From a virus, in IMG/VR virus record IMGVR_UViG_3300044641_005578, positions 1 to 21,451 of that record: a stretch of 21,451 nt of DNA. The stretch is one strand, 5' to 3'. The notes below the pieces were generated by a model. It was given only the letters and a program-made list of their open reading frames with translations, was not told where the DNA came from and made no database searches. The position numbers and the translations under genes are program-made. Below are positions 11,831 through 19,974 of this stretch, one piece after another. The stretch's first letter is position 1. Each line of letters starts with the position of its first letter.

Positions 11831-13402
11831 ATGAGCGAGTTAGAATTTTTAGACGAAGAAGAACTCTTAGAAGATGAAGAAGAACTCATTGAAGAAGAGG
11901 AAGAAGAGTTAGACGAACTCTCTAAAGAATTTGTACGCAAGATGGTTGATAAAACAATCCAGTTTATGAACGCCTTAGTGGGGCACGAGCTACACGCATA
12001 TCAACTACCGCTTGCTCGTCGCATTATTGAGTCTGTAATCATTAATGACGGTGAAGAAATTACAGCGCTTGCTGCACGCCAGTCAGGAAAATCAGAAACA
12101 ATTGCTAACACAGTAGCCACGTTAATGGTGTTGCTACCTAGACTTGCAAAAATGTACCCAGATTTATTAGGTCAGTTTAAAGACGGCATCTGGATTGGAA
12201 TGTTTGCTCCAGTAGAAGGTCAGGTTGAAACTCTTTTTGGTCGTACGGTAAACCGCTTAACTTCTGAGCGTGCGTTAGAGATTTTAGGCGACCCAGAGAT
12301 TGATGATTCTCTTGGCAAAGTACCAGGTGTGACACGCCAGATTAAGCTTAAGAACTCAGGCAGTAGCCTAATGATGATGACCGCTAACCCACGCGCAAAG
12401 ATTGAATCTAAATCTTTTCACCTTATTGTTATTGACGAGTGCCAAGAAGCAGATGACTTTGTAGTTTCTAAGTCTATCTCTCCGATGCTTGCGTACTACT
12501 CAGGCACAATGGTAAAGACAGGCACGCCAACTACGCACAAGAATAACTTTTATCGCTCTATTCAACTAAACAAGCGTAGACAGACAGGCAGAGCTTCAAG
12601 ACAGAACCACTTCCAATGGGACTACAAAGATGTAGCTAAGGTAAACCTTAACTACGGTAAGTTCATTAAAAAAGAAATGCTTCGTGTTGGCGAAGATTCT
12701 GATGAGTTCCAGATGTCATACAACTGCAAGTGGCTATTAGAACGCGGAATGTTCGTTACCTCCACAATTATGGATGAGCTTGGCGATACATCTCAAGAAA
12801 CTGTTAGGGCATGGCACAGAACTCCAGTTGTTGTTGGGATTGACCCCGCACGTAAGATGGACTCAACAGTTGTAACTGTTGTGTGGGTTGATTGGGATAG
12901 GCCAGATGAGTTTGGTTACTACGACCACCGAGTACTTAACTGGTTAGAAATTCAGGGTGATGACTGGGAAGACCAGTATTTCCAAATTGTAAACTTTCTT
13001 GGCTCTTACGATGTTTTAGCGGTAGGTGTAGATGCTAACGGAGTCGGTGATGCGGTAGCCCAACGCCTTAAGCTTTTACTTCCAGGAGCAGAGGTTCATT
13101 CGATAGGCAGTAGTCAACAAGAGCAGTCTAAACGCTGGAAGCACCTTAAGGCCTTGATTGACCGTCGCATGGTTGGTTGGCCTGCACACGCTAAGACCAG
13201 ACGCCTTAGAACTTGGAAGCGTTTTTACCAGCAGATGACCGACCTTGAGACAAAGTTCCAAGGCCCAAACTTCTTAGCTCACGCACCCGCTGAAGCTCAC
13301 GCCCACGATGACTACGCGGATAGTTTGGCCATTGCTGTCTGTTTAACTATGGATTTAACTATGCCTTCGGTAGAAGTATCTTCTTCACCTTTTTATAGAT
13401 AA
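11831..13402 (+). CDS. terL: terminase large subunit
   Basis: This 523-residue packaging motor has an N-terminal ATPase and a C-terminal nuclease. The Walker A variant is AARQSGKS (residues 81-88), Walker B is LIVIDE (198-203, with the catalytic Glu), and KTGTPTT (229-235) is the coupling motif. The RNase H-like nuclease has D338 (GIDPARKMDST), D401 (GVDANGVGDA) and D494/D497 (HDDYADS). It pumps DNA into the prohead and cuts the concatemer. The ATG has an RBS-like AAGGAA. Residues 1-30 are unusually acidic, 19 Asp/Glu in 30. No obvious small subunit lies next to it. Confidence 0.95.
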   Translation: MSELEFLDEEELLEDEEELIEEEEEELDELSKEFVRKMVDKTIQFMNALVGHELHAYQLPLARRIIESVIINDGEEITALAARQSGKSETIANTVATLMVLLPRLAKMYPDLLGQFKDGIWIGMFAPVEGQVETLFGRTVNRLTSERALEILGDPEIDDSLGKVPGVTRQIKLKNSGSSLMMMTANPRAKIESKSFHLIVIDECQEADDFVVSKSISPMLAYYSGTMVKTGTPTTHKNNFYRSIQLNKRRQTGRASRQNHFQWDYKDVAKVNLNYGKFIKKEMLRVGEDSDEFQMSYNCKWLLERGMFVTSTIMDELGDTSQETVRAWHRTPVVVGIDPARKMDSTVVTVVWVDWDRPDEFGYYDHRVLNWLEIQGDDWEDQYFQIVNFLGSYDVLAVGVDANGVGDAVAQRLKLLLPGAEVHSIGSSQQEQSKRWKHLKALIDRRMVGWPAHAKTRRLRTWKRFYQQMTDLETKFQGPNFLAHAPAEAHAHDDYADSLAIAVCLTMDLTMPSVEVSSSPFYR

Positions 13403-13482
13403 TTATTACTTTAGGCAGTATTTACCTTAAATAAGTAGCACACTTTTACCTGAGGCCTCAACCTTTACAAGGAGTTATAACT
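13403..13482 (+). other. intergenic gap with 10-bp palindrome
   Basis: The space between terminase and the next gene is A+T-rich. It contains TGAGGCCTCA (13451-13460), a perfect palindrome, and the RBS AAGGAG. No convincing promoter or U-tract hairpin is seen. Confidence 0.3.
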
Positions 13483-13881
13483 ATGACAATCTCACCAGCA
13501 CCAAGCTTCCCAGAACGTCCAGGTTCAGTTTACGACCGCAAGATGGCTGGCGCAGTGCCAGGACAGCGCGGACCACTTCGCTTTGAAGAGGGAATTGCAA
13601 CTGACACAGATGTTCCGCAAGAATTTTCAAACGGAGCTGCACAGGGCTATATCCCTGCAGCAGGCCGTACAAATCGAAATGCAGCAGTTCACACTAAGCC
13701 AGCTGAAGAAACAATGCGTGAGCGTGCTCACGTAGGTTCTGCAGCATGGGTAGAAGCGCCAAATACTCTTCAAGAGTTTGCTTCTGCTGGCTTTGGCGAT
13801 TACGGTTCAAATGTTATTGAGGAAGTATTCCGCAATGGCTCACACCAACAGCGCCTTAACCCTGCAGTAGTGCAGGACTAA
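13483..13881 (+). CDS. hypothetical protein between terminase and portal, 132 aa
   Basis: A soluble, polar, Ala/Gly/Pro-rich protein of 132 residues with no membrane helix, metal site or known domain. The ATG has a good RBS (AAGGAG). It begins MTISPAPSFPERPGS and ends NPAVVQD, with a possibly structured C-terminal part (FASAGFGDYGSNVIEEVFRNG). Its position between terminase and portal suggests a virion or head-assembly role, but that is context only. A hairpin terminator follows it. Confidence 0.7.
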   Translation: MTISPAPSFPERPGSVYDRKMAGAVPGQRGPLRFEEGIATDTDVPQEFSNGAAQGYIPAAGRTNRNAAVHTKPAEETMRERAHVGSAAWVEAPNTLQEFASAGFGDYGSNVIEEVFRNGSHQQRLNPAVVQD

Positions 13882-13894
13882 TAAAAGAAGAAGT

Positions 13895-13935
13895 AGCTCC
13901 CCACCGTCCTGGCAACGGGACTGGTGGGGCTTTTC
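13895..13935 (+). terminator. hairpin terminator
   Basis: CCCCACC (13899-13905) pairs with GGTGGGG (13923-13929). The stem extends inward by GTCC/GGAC with a bulge and outward by AGC/GCT, followed by TTTTC. It separates two small genes. The short U-run makes termination probably partial. Confidence 0.6.
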
Positions 13936-13947
13936 TAAGGATTAACT

Positions 13948-14259
13948 ATGGCACTCATTTCTGGTCGTTCCGTAACTAATGCTCCAAAGCAGTTACCTGC
14001 TAATCCACGCCTCTGGAATACAGTTACTGTTCAGGCTAAGTCACGTTTTCCTAAGTATCCTTCACCAGCCGCTGCTCACTGGGTGCACACTAAGTATGTG
14101 CAAATGGGCGGAAAATTTGTAGATTCTAAAAAAGATATTGACCCACGTAATAGAGATTACGTACAGGAAAAAAGAGACAAAGAAGAAAAAGAACAAAAAC
14201 AAAAAGTAACTAAGCCTGTTGGTCACGGAGTTATTAAGGGCGAATCCTTTAAGCGTTAA
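13948..14259 (+). CDS. small basic protein before portal, 103 aa
   Basis: The protein starts MALISGRSVTNAPKQLP and has a central block LWNTVTVQAKSRFPKYPSPAAAHWVHTKYVQMGGKFV (about residues 22-58), followed by a very Lys/Glu-rich, probably helical or disordered tail. The block, with an aromatic-rich helix pair ending in a GGKFV-type turn, weakly resembles small DUF5872-type basic modules; I rate that as tentative. The stop is followed two bases later by the second palindrome promoter element. A DNA-binding or head-assembly role is possible. Confidence 0.65.
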   Translation: MALISGRSVTNAPKQLPANPRLWNTVTVQAKSRFPKYPSPAAAHWVHTKYVQMGGKFVDSKKDIDPRNRDYVQEKRDKEEKEQKQKVTKPVGHGVIKGESFKR

Positions 14260-14261
14260 AG

Positions 14262-14287
14262 CGACATGTCGATATTAATGCTAGTAT
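14262..14287 (+). promoter_or_regulatory. palindrome-plus-(-10) promoter, copy 2
   Basis: CGACATGTCG (14262-14271) lies ten bases before TAGTAT (14282-14287). TG one base upstream makes an extended -10 (TGCTAGTAT). The arrangement and most flanking bases match the element before terminase. It would drive portal, scaffold and capsid genes. The portal GTG follows 31 bases after the -10. Confidence 0.6.
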
Positions 14288-14318
14288 TTAGTTGTGAGTT
14301 TAACGAGAGGAATTATCG

Positions 14319-16040
14319 GTGAGTGGTAGCGGTCTAGATTTCTCACCTCCATCGTATAGAGCTGCGTCTTCTGACTTAACTATTTCTATTTCTCCACTAG
14401 GTCTTGTAGAACTAGCGGATGAAGAATTTGAAGTTCACGGCCCTCGTTTAAACCGTTATTCACTTAACTGGGCCATGTATCTTGGTCATCATTATTCATA
14501 CCGCCGTCAAGTAGGCGAATCACAGATGGTTCTTAACTACTACCGTGCTTTTACAGACTTTATTCTTAACTTTACATTTGGTAAGGGCGTCCAATTCCGT
14601 AGCCCTAAGCAGACAGAGGCTATCGTTCCTGACTTGCTAGAAAGAGTTTGGGAAGTAGATAACAACAAAGCAACAGTACTTTGGGAAATGGGACAGCAGG
14701 GCGGAGTCTCAGGCGATTGCTTTATTAAAGTTGCTTACGAAGAGGCTTATCAAGACCCAGCTGGTCGAATTCACCCAGGCCGTGTTCGTATCTTGCCTCT
14801 TAACTCATCATTTGCGTTTCCAGAATTTCACCCTCACGACCGTGAACGTTTAATTCGTTTTAAGCTTAAGTATCGTTTCTGGGGCACATCGCTTGAAGGA
14901 ACACGTCAAGTTTTTACCTATACCGAAATCTTAACTGATGACTCTATTGAGGAGTACATTAACGATGAACTCATTGACTCTCGCCCTAACCCGCTTGGTG
15001 TCATTCCCATTATTCATATTCCTAATGTTCGCATTTCTGGTAGCCCTTGGGGCCTATCTGATTGCAACGACATCATTCCAATTAACCGTACGTATAATGA
15101 AACGGCTACAGATATTGCCGACATCGTTAACTACCACGCAGCGCCAGTTACGGTTATTATCGGTGCTAAAGCGTCGCAGTTAGAAAAAGGCGCTAATAAA
15201 GTATGGGGTGGATTACCTAAAGATGCTCGTGTAGAAAACCTTGAAGGTGGAGCACAAGGCCTTAAGGGCGCTATGGACTTCCTTGCAATGATGAAGAAGT
15301 CAATGCACGAAATGGTTGGTGTTCCTGAGACTGCCCTTGGTCAAGCAATGCCTGTATCTAATACCTCAGGTGTAGCACTAGCAATTATGTTCCAGCCTTT
15401 GATGAATCGTTACCATCAAAAAATCATTCAATACGCACACGGGCTAGAGCGCGTCAACGAGCTTATCCTTATCAGCCTTGCGGTTAAAGAGCCTGACAGT
15501 ATGCGGGCTAACCCAGGTACGCGTTTTGCTCCTCTTAAAGAGGGACAAGTTGAAGTCTTAGATTTGAACGACCCAATCAGCTTCCGCTCATATGTACACT
15601 TCCCGCCTCCGCTACCGCTTGACAAGCTAATTGCGCTTAACGAAGTTCAAACAATGCTTTCTCTTGGCCTAGAGTCTAAGGAAGGCGCACTTCGTTCACT
15701 AGGCGAAGAATTCCCTGATGAAAAACTTATGGAAATTCGTCAAGAACTTATTGATGACGCTAAGGCCGATGGAGCTCTTAACCTTGTTAAGGGTCAGATT
15801 CAGCAAGAAATTGCTCAATTAACTGGAATGCTTCCGGGCCCAGATGGTGCGCCACCTCAACCAATGCAAGGTCCAGAAGGTCAACCTATGCCAGGAAATC
15901 CTGGAGCGCCTAGCCCTATCCTTGACGAGGCTCAAATGTTTGCACAGATGGGCGAGCAAGGAATACGACAGCGCCTTGTAACAGAAGCTTACGGTACAAA
16001 AATCCCACAACGGCGAGTACCGGAAGAGTATGAAAAGTAA
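14319..16040 (+). CDS. portal protein
   Basis: A 573-residue protein of the size and pattern of SPP1-gp6-type portals. It is mixed alpha/beta, with LNYYRAFTDFILNFTFGKG near residue 70 and GDCFIKVAYEE near 133. NPLGVIPIIHIPN precedes the crown/stem helices, and a long helical region carries KKSMHEMVGVPETALGQAMPVSNTSGVALAI, the segment usually well kept in portals. The C-terminus is Pro/Gly/Gln/Met-rich (PGPDGAPPQPMQG). Twelve copies form the ring at the packaging vertex that docks terminase. The GTG at 14319 is chosen for its GAGAGG RBS. It stands between terminase and scaffold as expected. Confidence 0.93.
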   Translation: MSGSGLDFSPPSYRAASSDLTISISPLGLVELADEEFEVHGPRLNRYSLNWAMYLGHHYSYRRQVGESQMVLNYYRAFTDFILNFTFGKGVQFRSPKQTEAIVPDLLERVWEVDNNKATVLWEMGQQGGVSGDCFIKVAYEEAYQDPAGRIHPGRVRILPLNSSFAFPEFHPHDRERLIRFKLKYRFWGTSLEGTRQVFTYTEILTDDSIEEYINDELIDSRPNPLGVIPIIHIPNVRISGSPWGLSDCNDIIPINRTYNETATDIADIVNYHAAPVTVIIGAKASQLEKGANKVWGGLPKDARVENLEGGAQGLKGAMDFLAMMKKSMHEMVGVPETALGQAMPVSNTSGVALAIMFQPLMNRYHQKIIQYAHGLERVNELILISLAVKEPDSMRANPGTRFAPLKEGQVEVLDLNDPISFRSYVHFPPPLPLDKLIALNEVQTMLSLGLESKEGALRSLGEEFPDEKLMEIRQELIDDAKADGALNLVKGQIQQEIAQLTGMLPGPDGAPPQPMQGPEGQPMPGNPGAPSPILDEAQMFAQMGEQGIRQRLVTEAYGTKIPQRRVPEEYEK

Positions 16041-16155
16041 GTAGTTTAGCCTGACAAGTCTGCCTAAACAAGCAAAAATTGTTTACTGAAAGACAACGTT
16101 TGGTCATATGTGTTATTAAATCGGAAAACGACCCCTAGGATAAAAGGAAGTAAAA
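16041..16155 (+). other. gap before scaffold gene with small hairpin
   Basis: 115 bases without a gene. GTTTAG (16044-16049) can pair with CTAAAC (16064-16069) around an imperfect inner stem. No U-run follows directly. The RBS AAAGGAAG precedes the scaffold ATG. No convincing promoter was found. Confidence 0.3.
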
Positions 16156-16938
16156 ATGGATACTGCAGAAGTAAACGCAGAGGCTTTCGCAGCCGAAGCA
16201 GGAGTACTACCAGTTATTAACACGTCTGATGCTGATGCATCAGCAATTAATATTCAAAACACAAAATTTTATACAGAAGACGACCTTGCTAAGGTTCGCT
16301 CTCAGGAAAAAGAAAAACTTTATCCTCAGATTGAAAAGCTAAAAGAAGAAGTTGATGTATTGAAGCGCAGTCGAGAAGAAGAAGCCAGTCGAATTGCAAC
16401 TGAAGAATCAGAGCGTCAAGCTCGTATTGCTCAGGAGCTAAAGGCTAAGGAAGAGTCTGAACTAGAAGTTCGTGACCTCCTTGCTAAGAAAGAAAAAGAA
16501 TGGCAAGAACAGCTAGAGCATGAACGTCAAGAACGTGAAACCGCTTTTGCACTTCTAGAACGTGAACGCACATACGCAGAACTTCAGAACTACCGAGCAC
16601 AGAAGCTCGAAGCTGAGCGTGATAACATCATGCCAGAGCTTGTTGACTTGATTAGTGGAAACACTAAGGAAGAAGTCGATGCAAGCATAGAGAGCTTGAA
16701 AGAGCGCTCAACTAGAATTCTCGAGTCGGCGCAATCTGCAATGCAGAATGCACGTCGAGAGATGACAGGAACAAGGGCAACCTTGCCTCCTGGAGCTGGA
16801 CCCTTGGATACCAATTCGGAGCAAAAAAACTTAACGGCGCAAGATATTGCGTCAATGTCAATGGATGAATACGCTAAATATCGTGGCCGACTCTTGAGCC
16901 CTAGTGCTCAGGGGAAAACAAAGGGACTGTTCGGATGA
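16156..16938 (+). CDS. capsid scaffolding protein
   Basis: A highly charged, 260-residue protein dominated by coiled coil (residues about 45-165, rich in Glu, Lys, Gln and Arg with heptad spacing). A helical region follows (ILESAQSAMQNARREM) and then a short structured end with SMDEYAKYRGRLL before a Gly-ending tail. Scaffolding proteins of tailed phages share this composition and position between portal and major capsid protein. They guide coat assembly through a C-terminal helix and are lost before DNA packaging. There is no protease domain or catalytic signature. The C-terminal residues MDEYAKYR are the likely coat-binding segment, which is inference. Confidence 0.85.
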   Translation: MDTAEVNAEAFAAEAGVLPVINTSDADASAINIQNTKFYTEDDLAKVRSQEKEKLYPQIEKLKEEVDVLKRSREEEASRIATEESERQARIAQELKAKEESELEVRDLLAKKEKEWQEQLEHERQERETAFALLERERTYAELQNYRAQKLEAERDNIMPELVDLISGNTKEEVDASIESLKERSTRILESAQSAMQNARREMTGTRATLPPGAGPLDTNSEQKNLTAQDIASMSMDEYAKYRGRLLSPSAQGKTKGLFG

Positions 16939-16976
16939 CCCAAAAATCCAATACCGTTGACAAGGAGTCAATTTAA

Positions 16977-18047
16977 ATGGCATCAAGCATTACGGGTACC
17001 GGCAATCTTGCCGCAGCACCTACAGCGTACTCAGGTACAAATACACAGCTAACTCAAGCGATTCAGACAATTTGGTCCAAGGAAATCTTGTTCCAGGCAA
17101 TGCCTATTCTTCGCTTTGAGCAGTTTGCAGTAAAGAAGACTGAACTAGGTGTTGCACCTGGTCTTCAAATCAACTTCATGCGTTACAACAACCTCGGCTT
17201 TGCTTCAGCACTTGTCGAAGGTGTACGTATGCAGACAAACGCTCTTACAGCGCAACAGTTCTCAATCACAGTAACTGAGCATGGTTATGCTCTTGCTGTA
17301 TCTGAGCTTCTATTGAACGCTTCATTCGATGACGTAATGGCTTCAGCCTCACGTCTTCTTGGTCGTAACATGGCAATCTATCTTGACCAGTTGTCACGCG
17401 ACACACTCTATGCAGCAACATCAGTAATCTACGGTGAAGACCGCTCAGGCCAGACAGCAGTTAATGCTTGGTACGCTGACGGAACAACCGCAGCAAACCG
17501 TGCTGCTATGACAGGCACTTACTACATGACACCTCACACTGTGAAGGATGCAGTAGAGAGCCTAGCAACAAAGAACATTCCTCGCCTTGGTGAGACATAT
17601 GTTGCTTTCGTTCACCCACACCAGTCACGTAAGCTACGTGACAATCCAGAATTCATCGAAGTAACCAAGTACGCAGCACCTGGTAACTTCATGCTCGGTG
17701 AAATTGGTCGTTTGTACGACTGCGTATTCATCGAAACCACACAGGTCCTAAAGGTTGCTGGTGGTGCTGGTGCTTCATACACAACAGACACAACAGTTGC
17801 TAACCCAACAGTTACTGCTGGTGGTGGATACATCACACCTGCTACAAAGACAGGTAACGGTGGTTCAGACCGTTATGCATCTATCTTCATCGGAGATAAC
17901 GCATTCGGTCACGCAATCTCACTTCCAGTAGAACTCCGCGATGGCGGTATTCTAGACTTCGGTCGTGAGCACGCACTTGCTTGGTACTCAATCTTCGGAC
18001 TTGGTCTAATCACTGACCAGGCTGTAGTTATTGCAGAAACCAACTAA
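16977..18047 (+). CDS. major capsid protein, N4-gp56 family
   Basis: The 356-residue protein has the HK97-fold pattern of the N4-gp56 capsid family: TQAIQTIWSKEILFQAMPILRFEQFA, LGVAPGLQINFMRYN, YLDQLSRDTLYAAT, then IPRLGETYVAFVHPHQSRKLRDN, GEIGRLYDCVFIETT and a final beta-rich part. The N-terminal arm is short and there is no cleavable pro-domain, consistent with a separate scaffold. The abundant, regular codon use fits a highly expressed gene. It has a strong RBS (AAGGAG) and is followed by a stable hairpin. It forms the icosahedral shell. Confidence 0.93.
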   Translation: MASSITGTGNLAAAPTAYSGTNTQLTQAIQTIWSKEILFQAMPILRFEQFAVKKTELGVAPGLQINFMRYNNLGFASALVEGVRMQTNALTAQQFSITVTEHGYALAVSELLLNASFDDVMASASRLLGRNMAIYLDQLSRDTLYAATSVIYGEDRSGQTAVNAWYADGTTAANRAAMTGTYYMTPHTVKDAVESLATKNIPRLGETYVAFVHPHQSRKLRDNPEFIEVTKYAAPGNFMLGEIGRLYDCVFIETTQVLKVAGGAGASYTTDTTVANPTVTAGGGYITPATKTGNGGSDRYASIFIGDNAFGHAISLPVELRDGGILDFGREHALAWYSIFGLGLITDQAVVIAETN

Positions 18048-18068
18048 TCACAATTTAATAGCTTAAAT

Positions 18069-18103
18069 GTTGGGCGGGGAGCCTTGAAACTCCCCGCCTC
18101 AAC
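18069..18103 (+). terminator. stable hairpin after the capsid gene, no U-tract
   Basis: GTTGGGCGGGGAG (18069-18081) pairs with CTCCCCGCC-T-CAAC (18090-18103) with one bulged T, forming a very G+C-rich stem. No T-run follows. It could be an actinobacterial-type terminator lacking a U-tract, or an mRNA-stabilising hairpin that keeps capsid message more abundant than downstream genes. Confidence 0.6.
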
Positions 18104-18134
18104 ACAAACTCATTCACTAACCCGGAGGATACAA

Positions 18135-18500
18135 ATGGCAACAAAGAAATCACCAACAGACGTCACAGGCCGTAGCCGTGATGAGCTAGCAGACCAGTTC
18201 TCAGATGAAACAGCTAAGAGAGCTGAAGAAATGTCACTAGCAACAGCAACTGCTGCTATTCAAGCAGAAACACAAGTTATTGACGCTACCAAGCCTGACC
18301 GTCAAACAGTTATTGTTGACACAGTAGACCGGGTAGGTAAGCAAGATGACACAGTAATTATTCGTGTTGTAGAAAATATTGAAAACATGACCCTTGGAGC
18401 TGGAAACAACTTTAACTTTAAGCCAGGTCAAAAGTACGAAGTTACACGTTCAGTAGCTGAACACTTAAAAGAAAAAGGCTACTTAGCAGCCAATATTTAA
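18135..18500 (+). CDS. small structural-type protein after capsid, 121 aa
   Basis: The ATG at 18135 has the RBS CCGGAGGA; an in-frame ATG at 18084 lies in the preceding hairpin and is rejected. Residues 1-60 are polar and probably disordered. The second half is a beta domain with TVIIRVVENIENMTLGAGNNFNFKPGQKYEV, ending in a helix AEHLKEKGYL. This small beta fold plus final helix is common in proteins encoded just after the capsid gene, which act in head decoration or head completion. The exact role is not established. Confidence 0.7.
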   Translation: MATKKSPTDVTGRSRDELADQFSDETAKRAEEMSLATATAAIQAETQVIDATKPDRQTVIVDTVDRVGKQDDTVIIRVVENIENMTLGAGNNFNFKPGQKYEVTRSVAEHLKEKGYLAANI

Positions 18501-18506
18501 TTGATT

Positions 18507-18540
18507 AACGAAGCAGCGGTCTTCCCCCCGCTGTTTCGTT
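18507..18540 (+). terminator. rho-independent terminator
   Basis: AACGAAGCAGCGG pairs with CCGCTGTTTCGTT (one G-T pair) around TCTTCCCC. The pairing extends to GAT/ATC past a mismatch. A T-run (18548-18554) follows after TATCAAG. It closes the capsid transcript. Confidence 0.8.
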
Positions 18541-18566
18541 TATCAAGTTTTTTTGGCCGTAACCGC

Positions 18567-18578
18567 TACCATTAGATT
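18567..18578 (+). promoter_or_regulatory. possible -10 before connector gene
   Basis: TACCAT (18567-18572) or TAGATT (18573-18578) lies between the terminator and the connector RBS. It shares GCTAC-ATTA with the box before terminase but lacks the palindrome. Weak evidence. Confidence 0.3.
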
Positions 18579-18598
18579 AGTTACGTTAGGAGTGGTTA

Positions 18599-19657
18599 GT
18601 GGCTGTATTAGCAGACCTAGTGTCTAGAGTAAGGCTCGAGCTAGGCGACATGCCAACTCAGTTTACCTACACCGCAACAGGCGACGGAACTACTAAAGTT
18701 TTTGACTTAAAAAAGAAGCCTGTTGAAAACACAACTCTTTTAGTTACAGTAGCTGGTAGCCCAGTAGCTACCCCAGCCGGATACACGGTTCAACAAGATT
18801 TAGGCATTGTTACATTTGTAACTGCCCCAGCCAATAACGCTGCAATCTCAGTAGTCGGAACTCATTACCGATACTTTACAGACACAGATATAACCCGCTT
18901 TGTTAATACTGCGGTTGAACAGCACACTTTTGAAAGAACAGATGGCTACGGAAGCCAGATGACAATTGCCATGATTCCACCAGTTGAAGAGTACCCATTA
19001 GCAATTCTGTCAACAATTGAAGCTCTATGGGCTCTTGCTACAGACTCTGCTTTTGATATTAATATATCTTCACCTGATGGGGTTATGATTCCTCGCTCCG
19101 ATAGATACCGCCAGCTTACTCAGATGATTCAATCTAGAACTGACCAATACAAGCAGCTTTCTTCTGCGCTTAACATTGGAATTTGGCGTATTGAGATGGG
19201 AACACTTCGCCGTGTTTCTCGCCTTACTAACAAGCTCGTACCTATGTACTTGGCTCAAGAGATTGATGACTCCCGTAGACCAGAGCGCGTCTTTATTCAA
19301 AACGACCTAAAGGGCCGTAAGCCAATGCCTACTTACGCGGGTGTTTACGACATTGCTCTTTATCAAGGCGACTCATGGTCTGGCGAATTTGATTTCCCAT
19401 TTGATGTTACAGCTCTTACTTTTAAGGCTCAAGTTAGAACCTATCCAAATGCTCCTGCACTTTATGCCACATTTACAATTGATAAAGTTGACGCGGCTAA
19501 CGGCCGTATTCGTTTGACGATGCCTCCGTCGGCTACTAAGTATTTACCAGCACGAGCCTTCTGGGACCTTCAGGCCACAAGTACAACAGATGCAACCTTC
19601 GAACAGACCTATATTCGCGGGCAAGTATTTGTAACTCAACAAGTGACATTGGCTTAA
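18599..19657 (+). CDS. head-tail connector with fused beta domains, 352 aa
   Basis: Residues 1-20 (LADLVSRVRLELGD) and about 95-220 form the helical part of a head-tail adaptor, with the FVNTAVEQH helix and an Arg-rich segment. A beta module at about 21-90 (GDGTTKVFDLKKKP ... YTVQQDLGIVTF) is inserted between them. Residues about 249-351 are a second beta domain of the type seen in baseplate or tail proteins (DIALYQGDSWSGEFDFPF ... FWDLQAT ... YIRGQVFV). The GTG at 18599 has AGGAG six bases upstream. A single gene of this kind, directly after the capsid genes, suggests a compact neck. Fusion to a baseplate-type domain is unusual. Confidence 0.7.
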   Translation: MAVLADLVSRVRLELGDMPTQFTYTATGDGTTKVFDLKKKPVENTTLLVTVAGSPVATPAGYTVQQDLGIVTFVTAPANNAAISVVGTHYRYFTDTDITRFVNTAVEQHTFERTDGYGSQMTIAMIPPVEEYPLAILSTIEALWALATDSAFDINISSPDGVMIPRSDRYRQLTQMIQSRTDQYKQLSSALNIGIWRIEMGTLRRVSRLTNKLVPMYLAQEIDDSRRPERVFIQNDLKGRKPMPTYAGVYDIALYQGDSWSGEFDFPFDVTALTFKAQVRTYPNAPALYATFTIDKVDAANGRIRLTMPPSATKYLPARAFWDLQATSTTDATFEQTYIRGQVFVTQQVTLA

Positions 19658-19658
19658 T

Positions 19659-19961
19659 ATGAGCGGACTTATTCCAGTAAACAGCCCAATAGTTGTTCAG
19701 GTAACCCCACCAGCATCGCCTGCGGTCACCTTAAACCAAATTACAGTTGGGGGCATAAATCAACCCTCGGTGGCGTATCATCATACTCAGGGAACATCTT
19801 CGGCTGTGTGGGTTATAACTCACAACCTTGGTTGGTATCCAAACGTAACTGTTCAGGACTCGGGCGGGTCAATCGTTGAAGGTGAAATAGCCTACACGAG
19901 CACCATGTCCCTTACGATAACTTTCACCGGGGCATTCAGCGGCAGAGCGTACCTTTCCTAA
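19659..19961 (+). CDS. small tail-type beta protein, 100 aa
   Basis: A 100-residue protein whose second half reads VWVITHNLGWYPNVTVQDSGGSIVEGEIAY ... ITFTGAFSGRAYLS. This is a widespread phage beta domain with the conserved HNLG...P.V.V.DS.G pattern, usually found in tail fibre or receptor-side proteins. The first half is Pro/Val/Thr-rich. It starts one base after the connector stop. A similar THNLG segment ends the visible part of the next gene. It is probably a small tail or fibre-attachment protein. Confidence 0.75.
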   Translation: MSGLIPVNSPIVVQVTPPASPAVTLNQITVGGINQPSVAYHHTQGTSSAVWVITHNLGWYPNVTVQDSGGSIVEGEIAYTSTMSLTITFTGAFSGRAYLS

Positions 19962-19974
19962 GGAGAAAAGATAA

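Noticed and set aside
14938-15183. Hydrophobic 81-aa frame inside the portal gene
   Set aside because: Out-of-frame reading of a clear portal region.
16048-16057. AGCCTGACAA repeated at 7636-7645 and 16048-16057
   Set aside because: A ten-base match between two non-coding regions is within chance for this much sequence and the flanks differ.
16957-16962. TTGACA before the capsid gene
   Set aside because: Only 15 bases separate it from the ATG, it overlaps the RBS, and there is no room for a -10 box.
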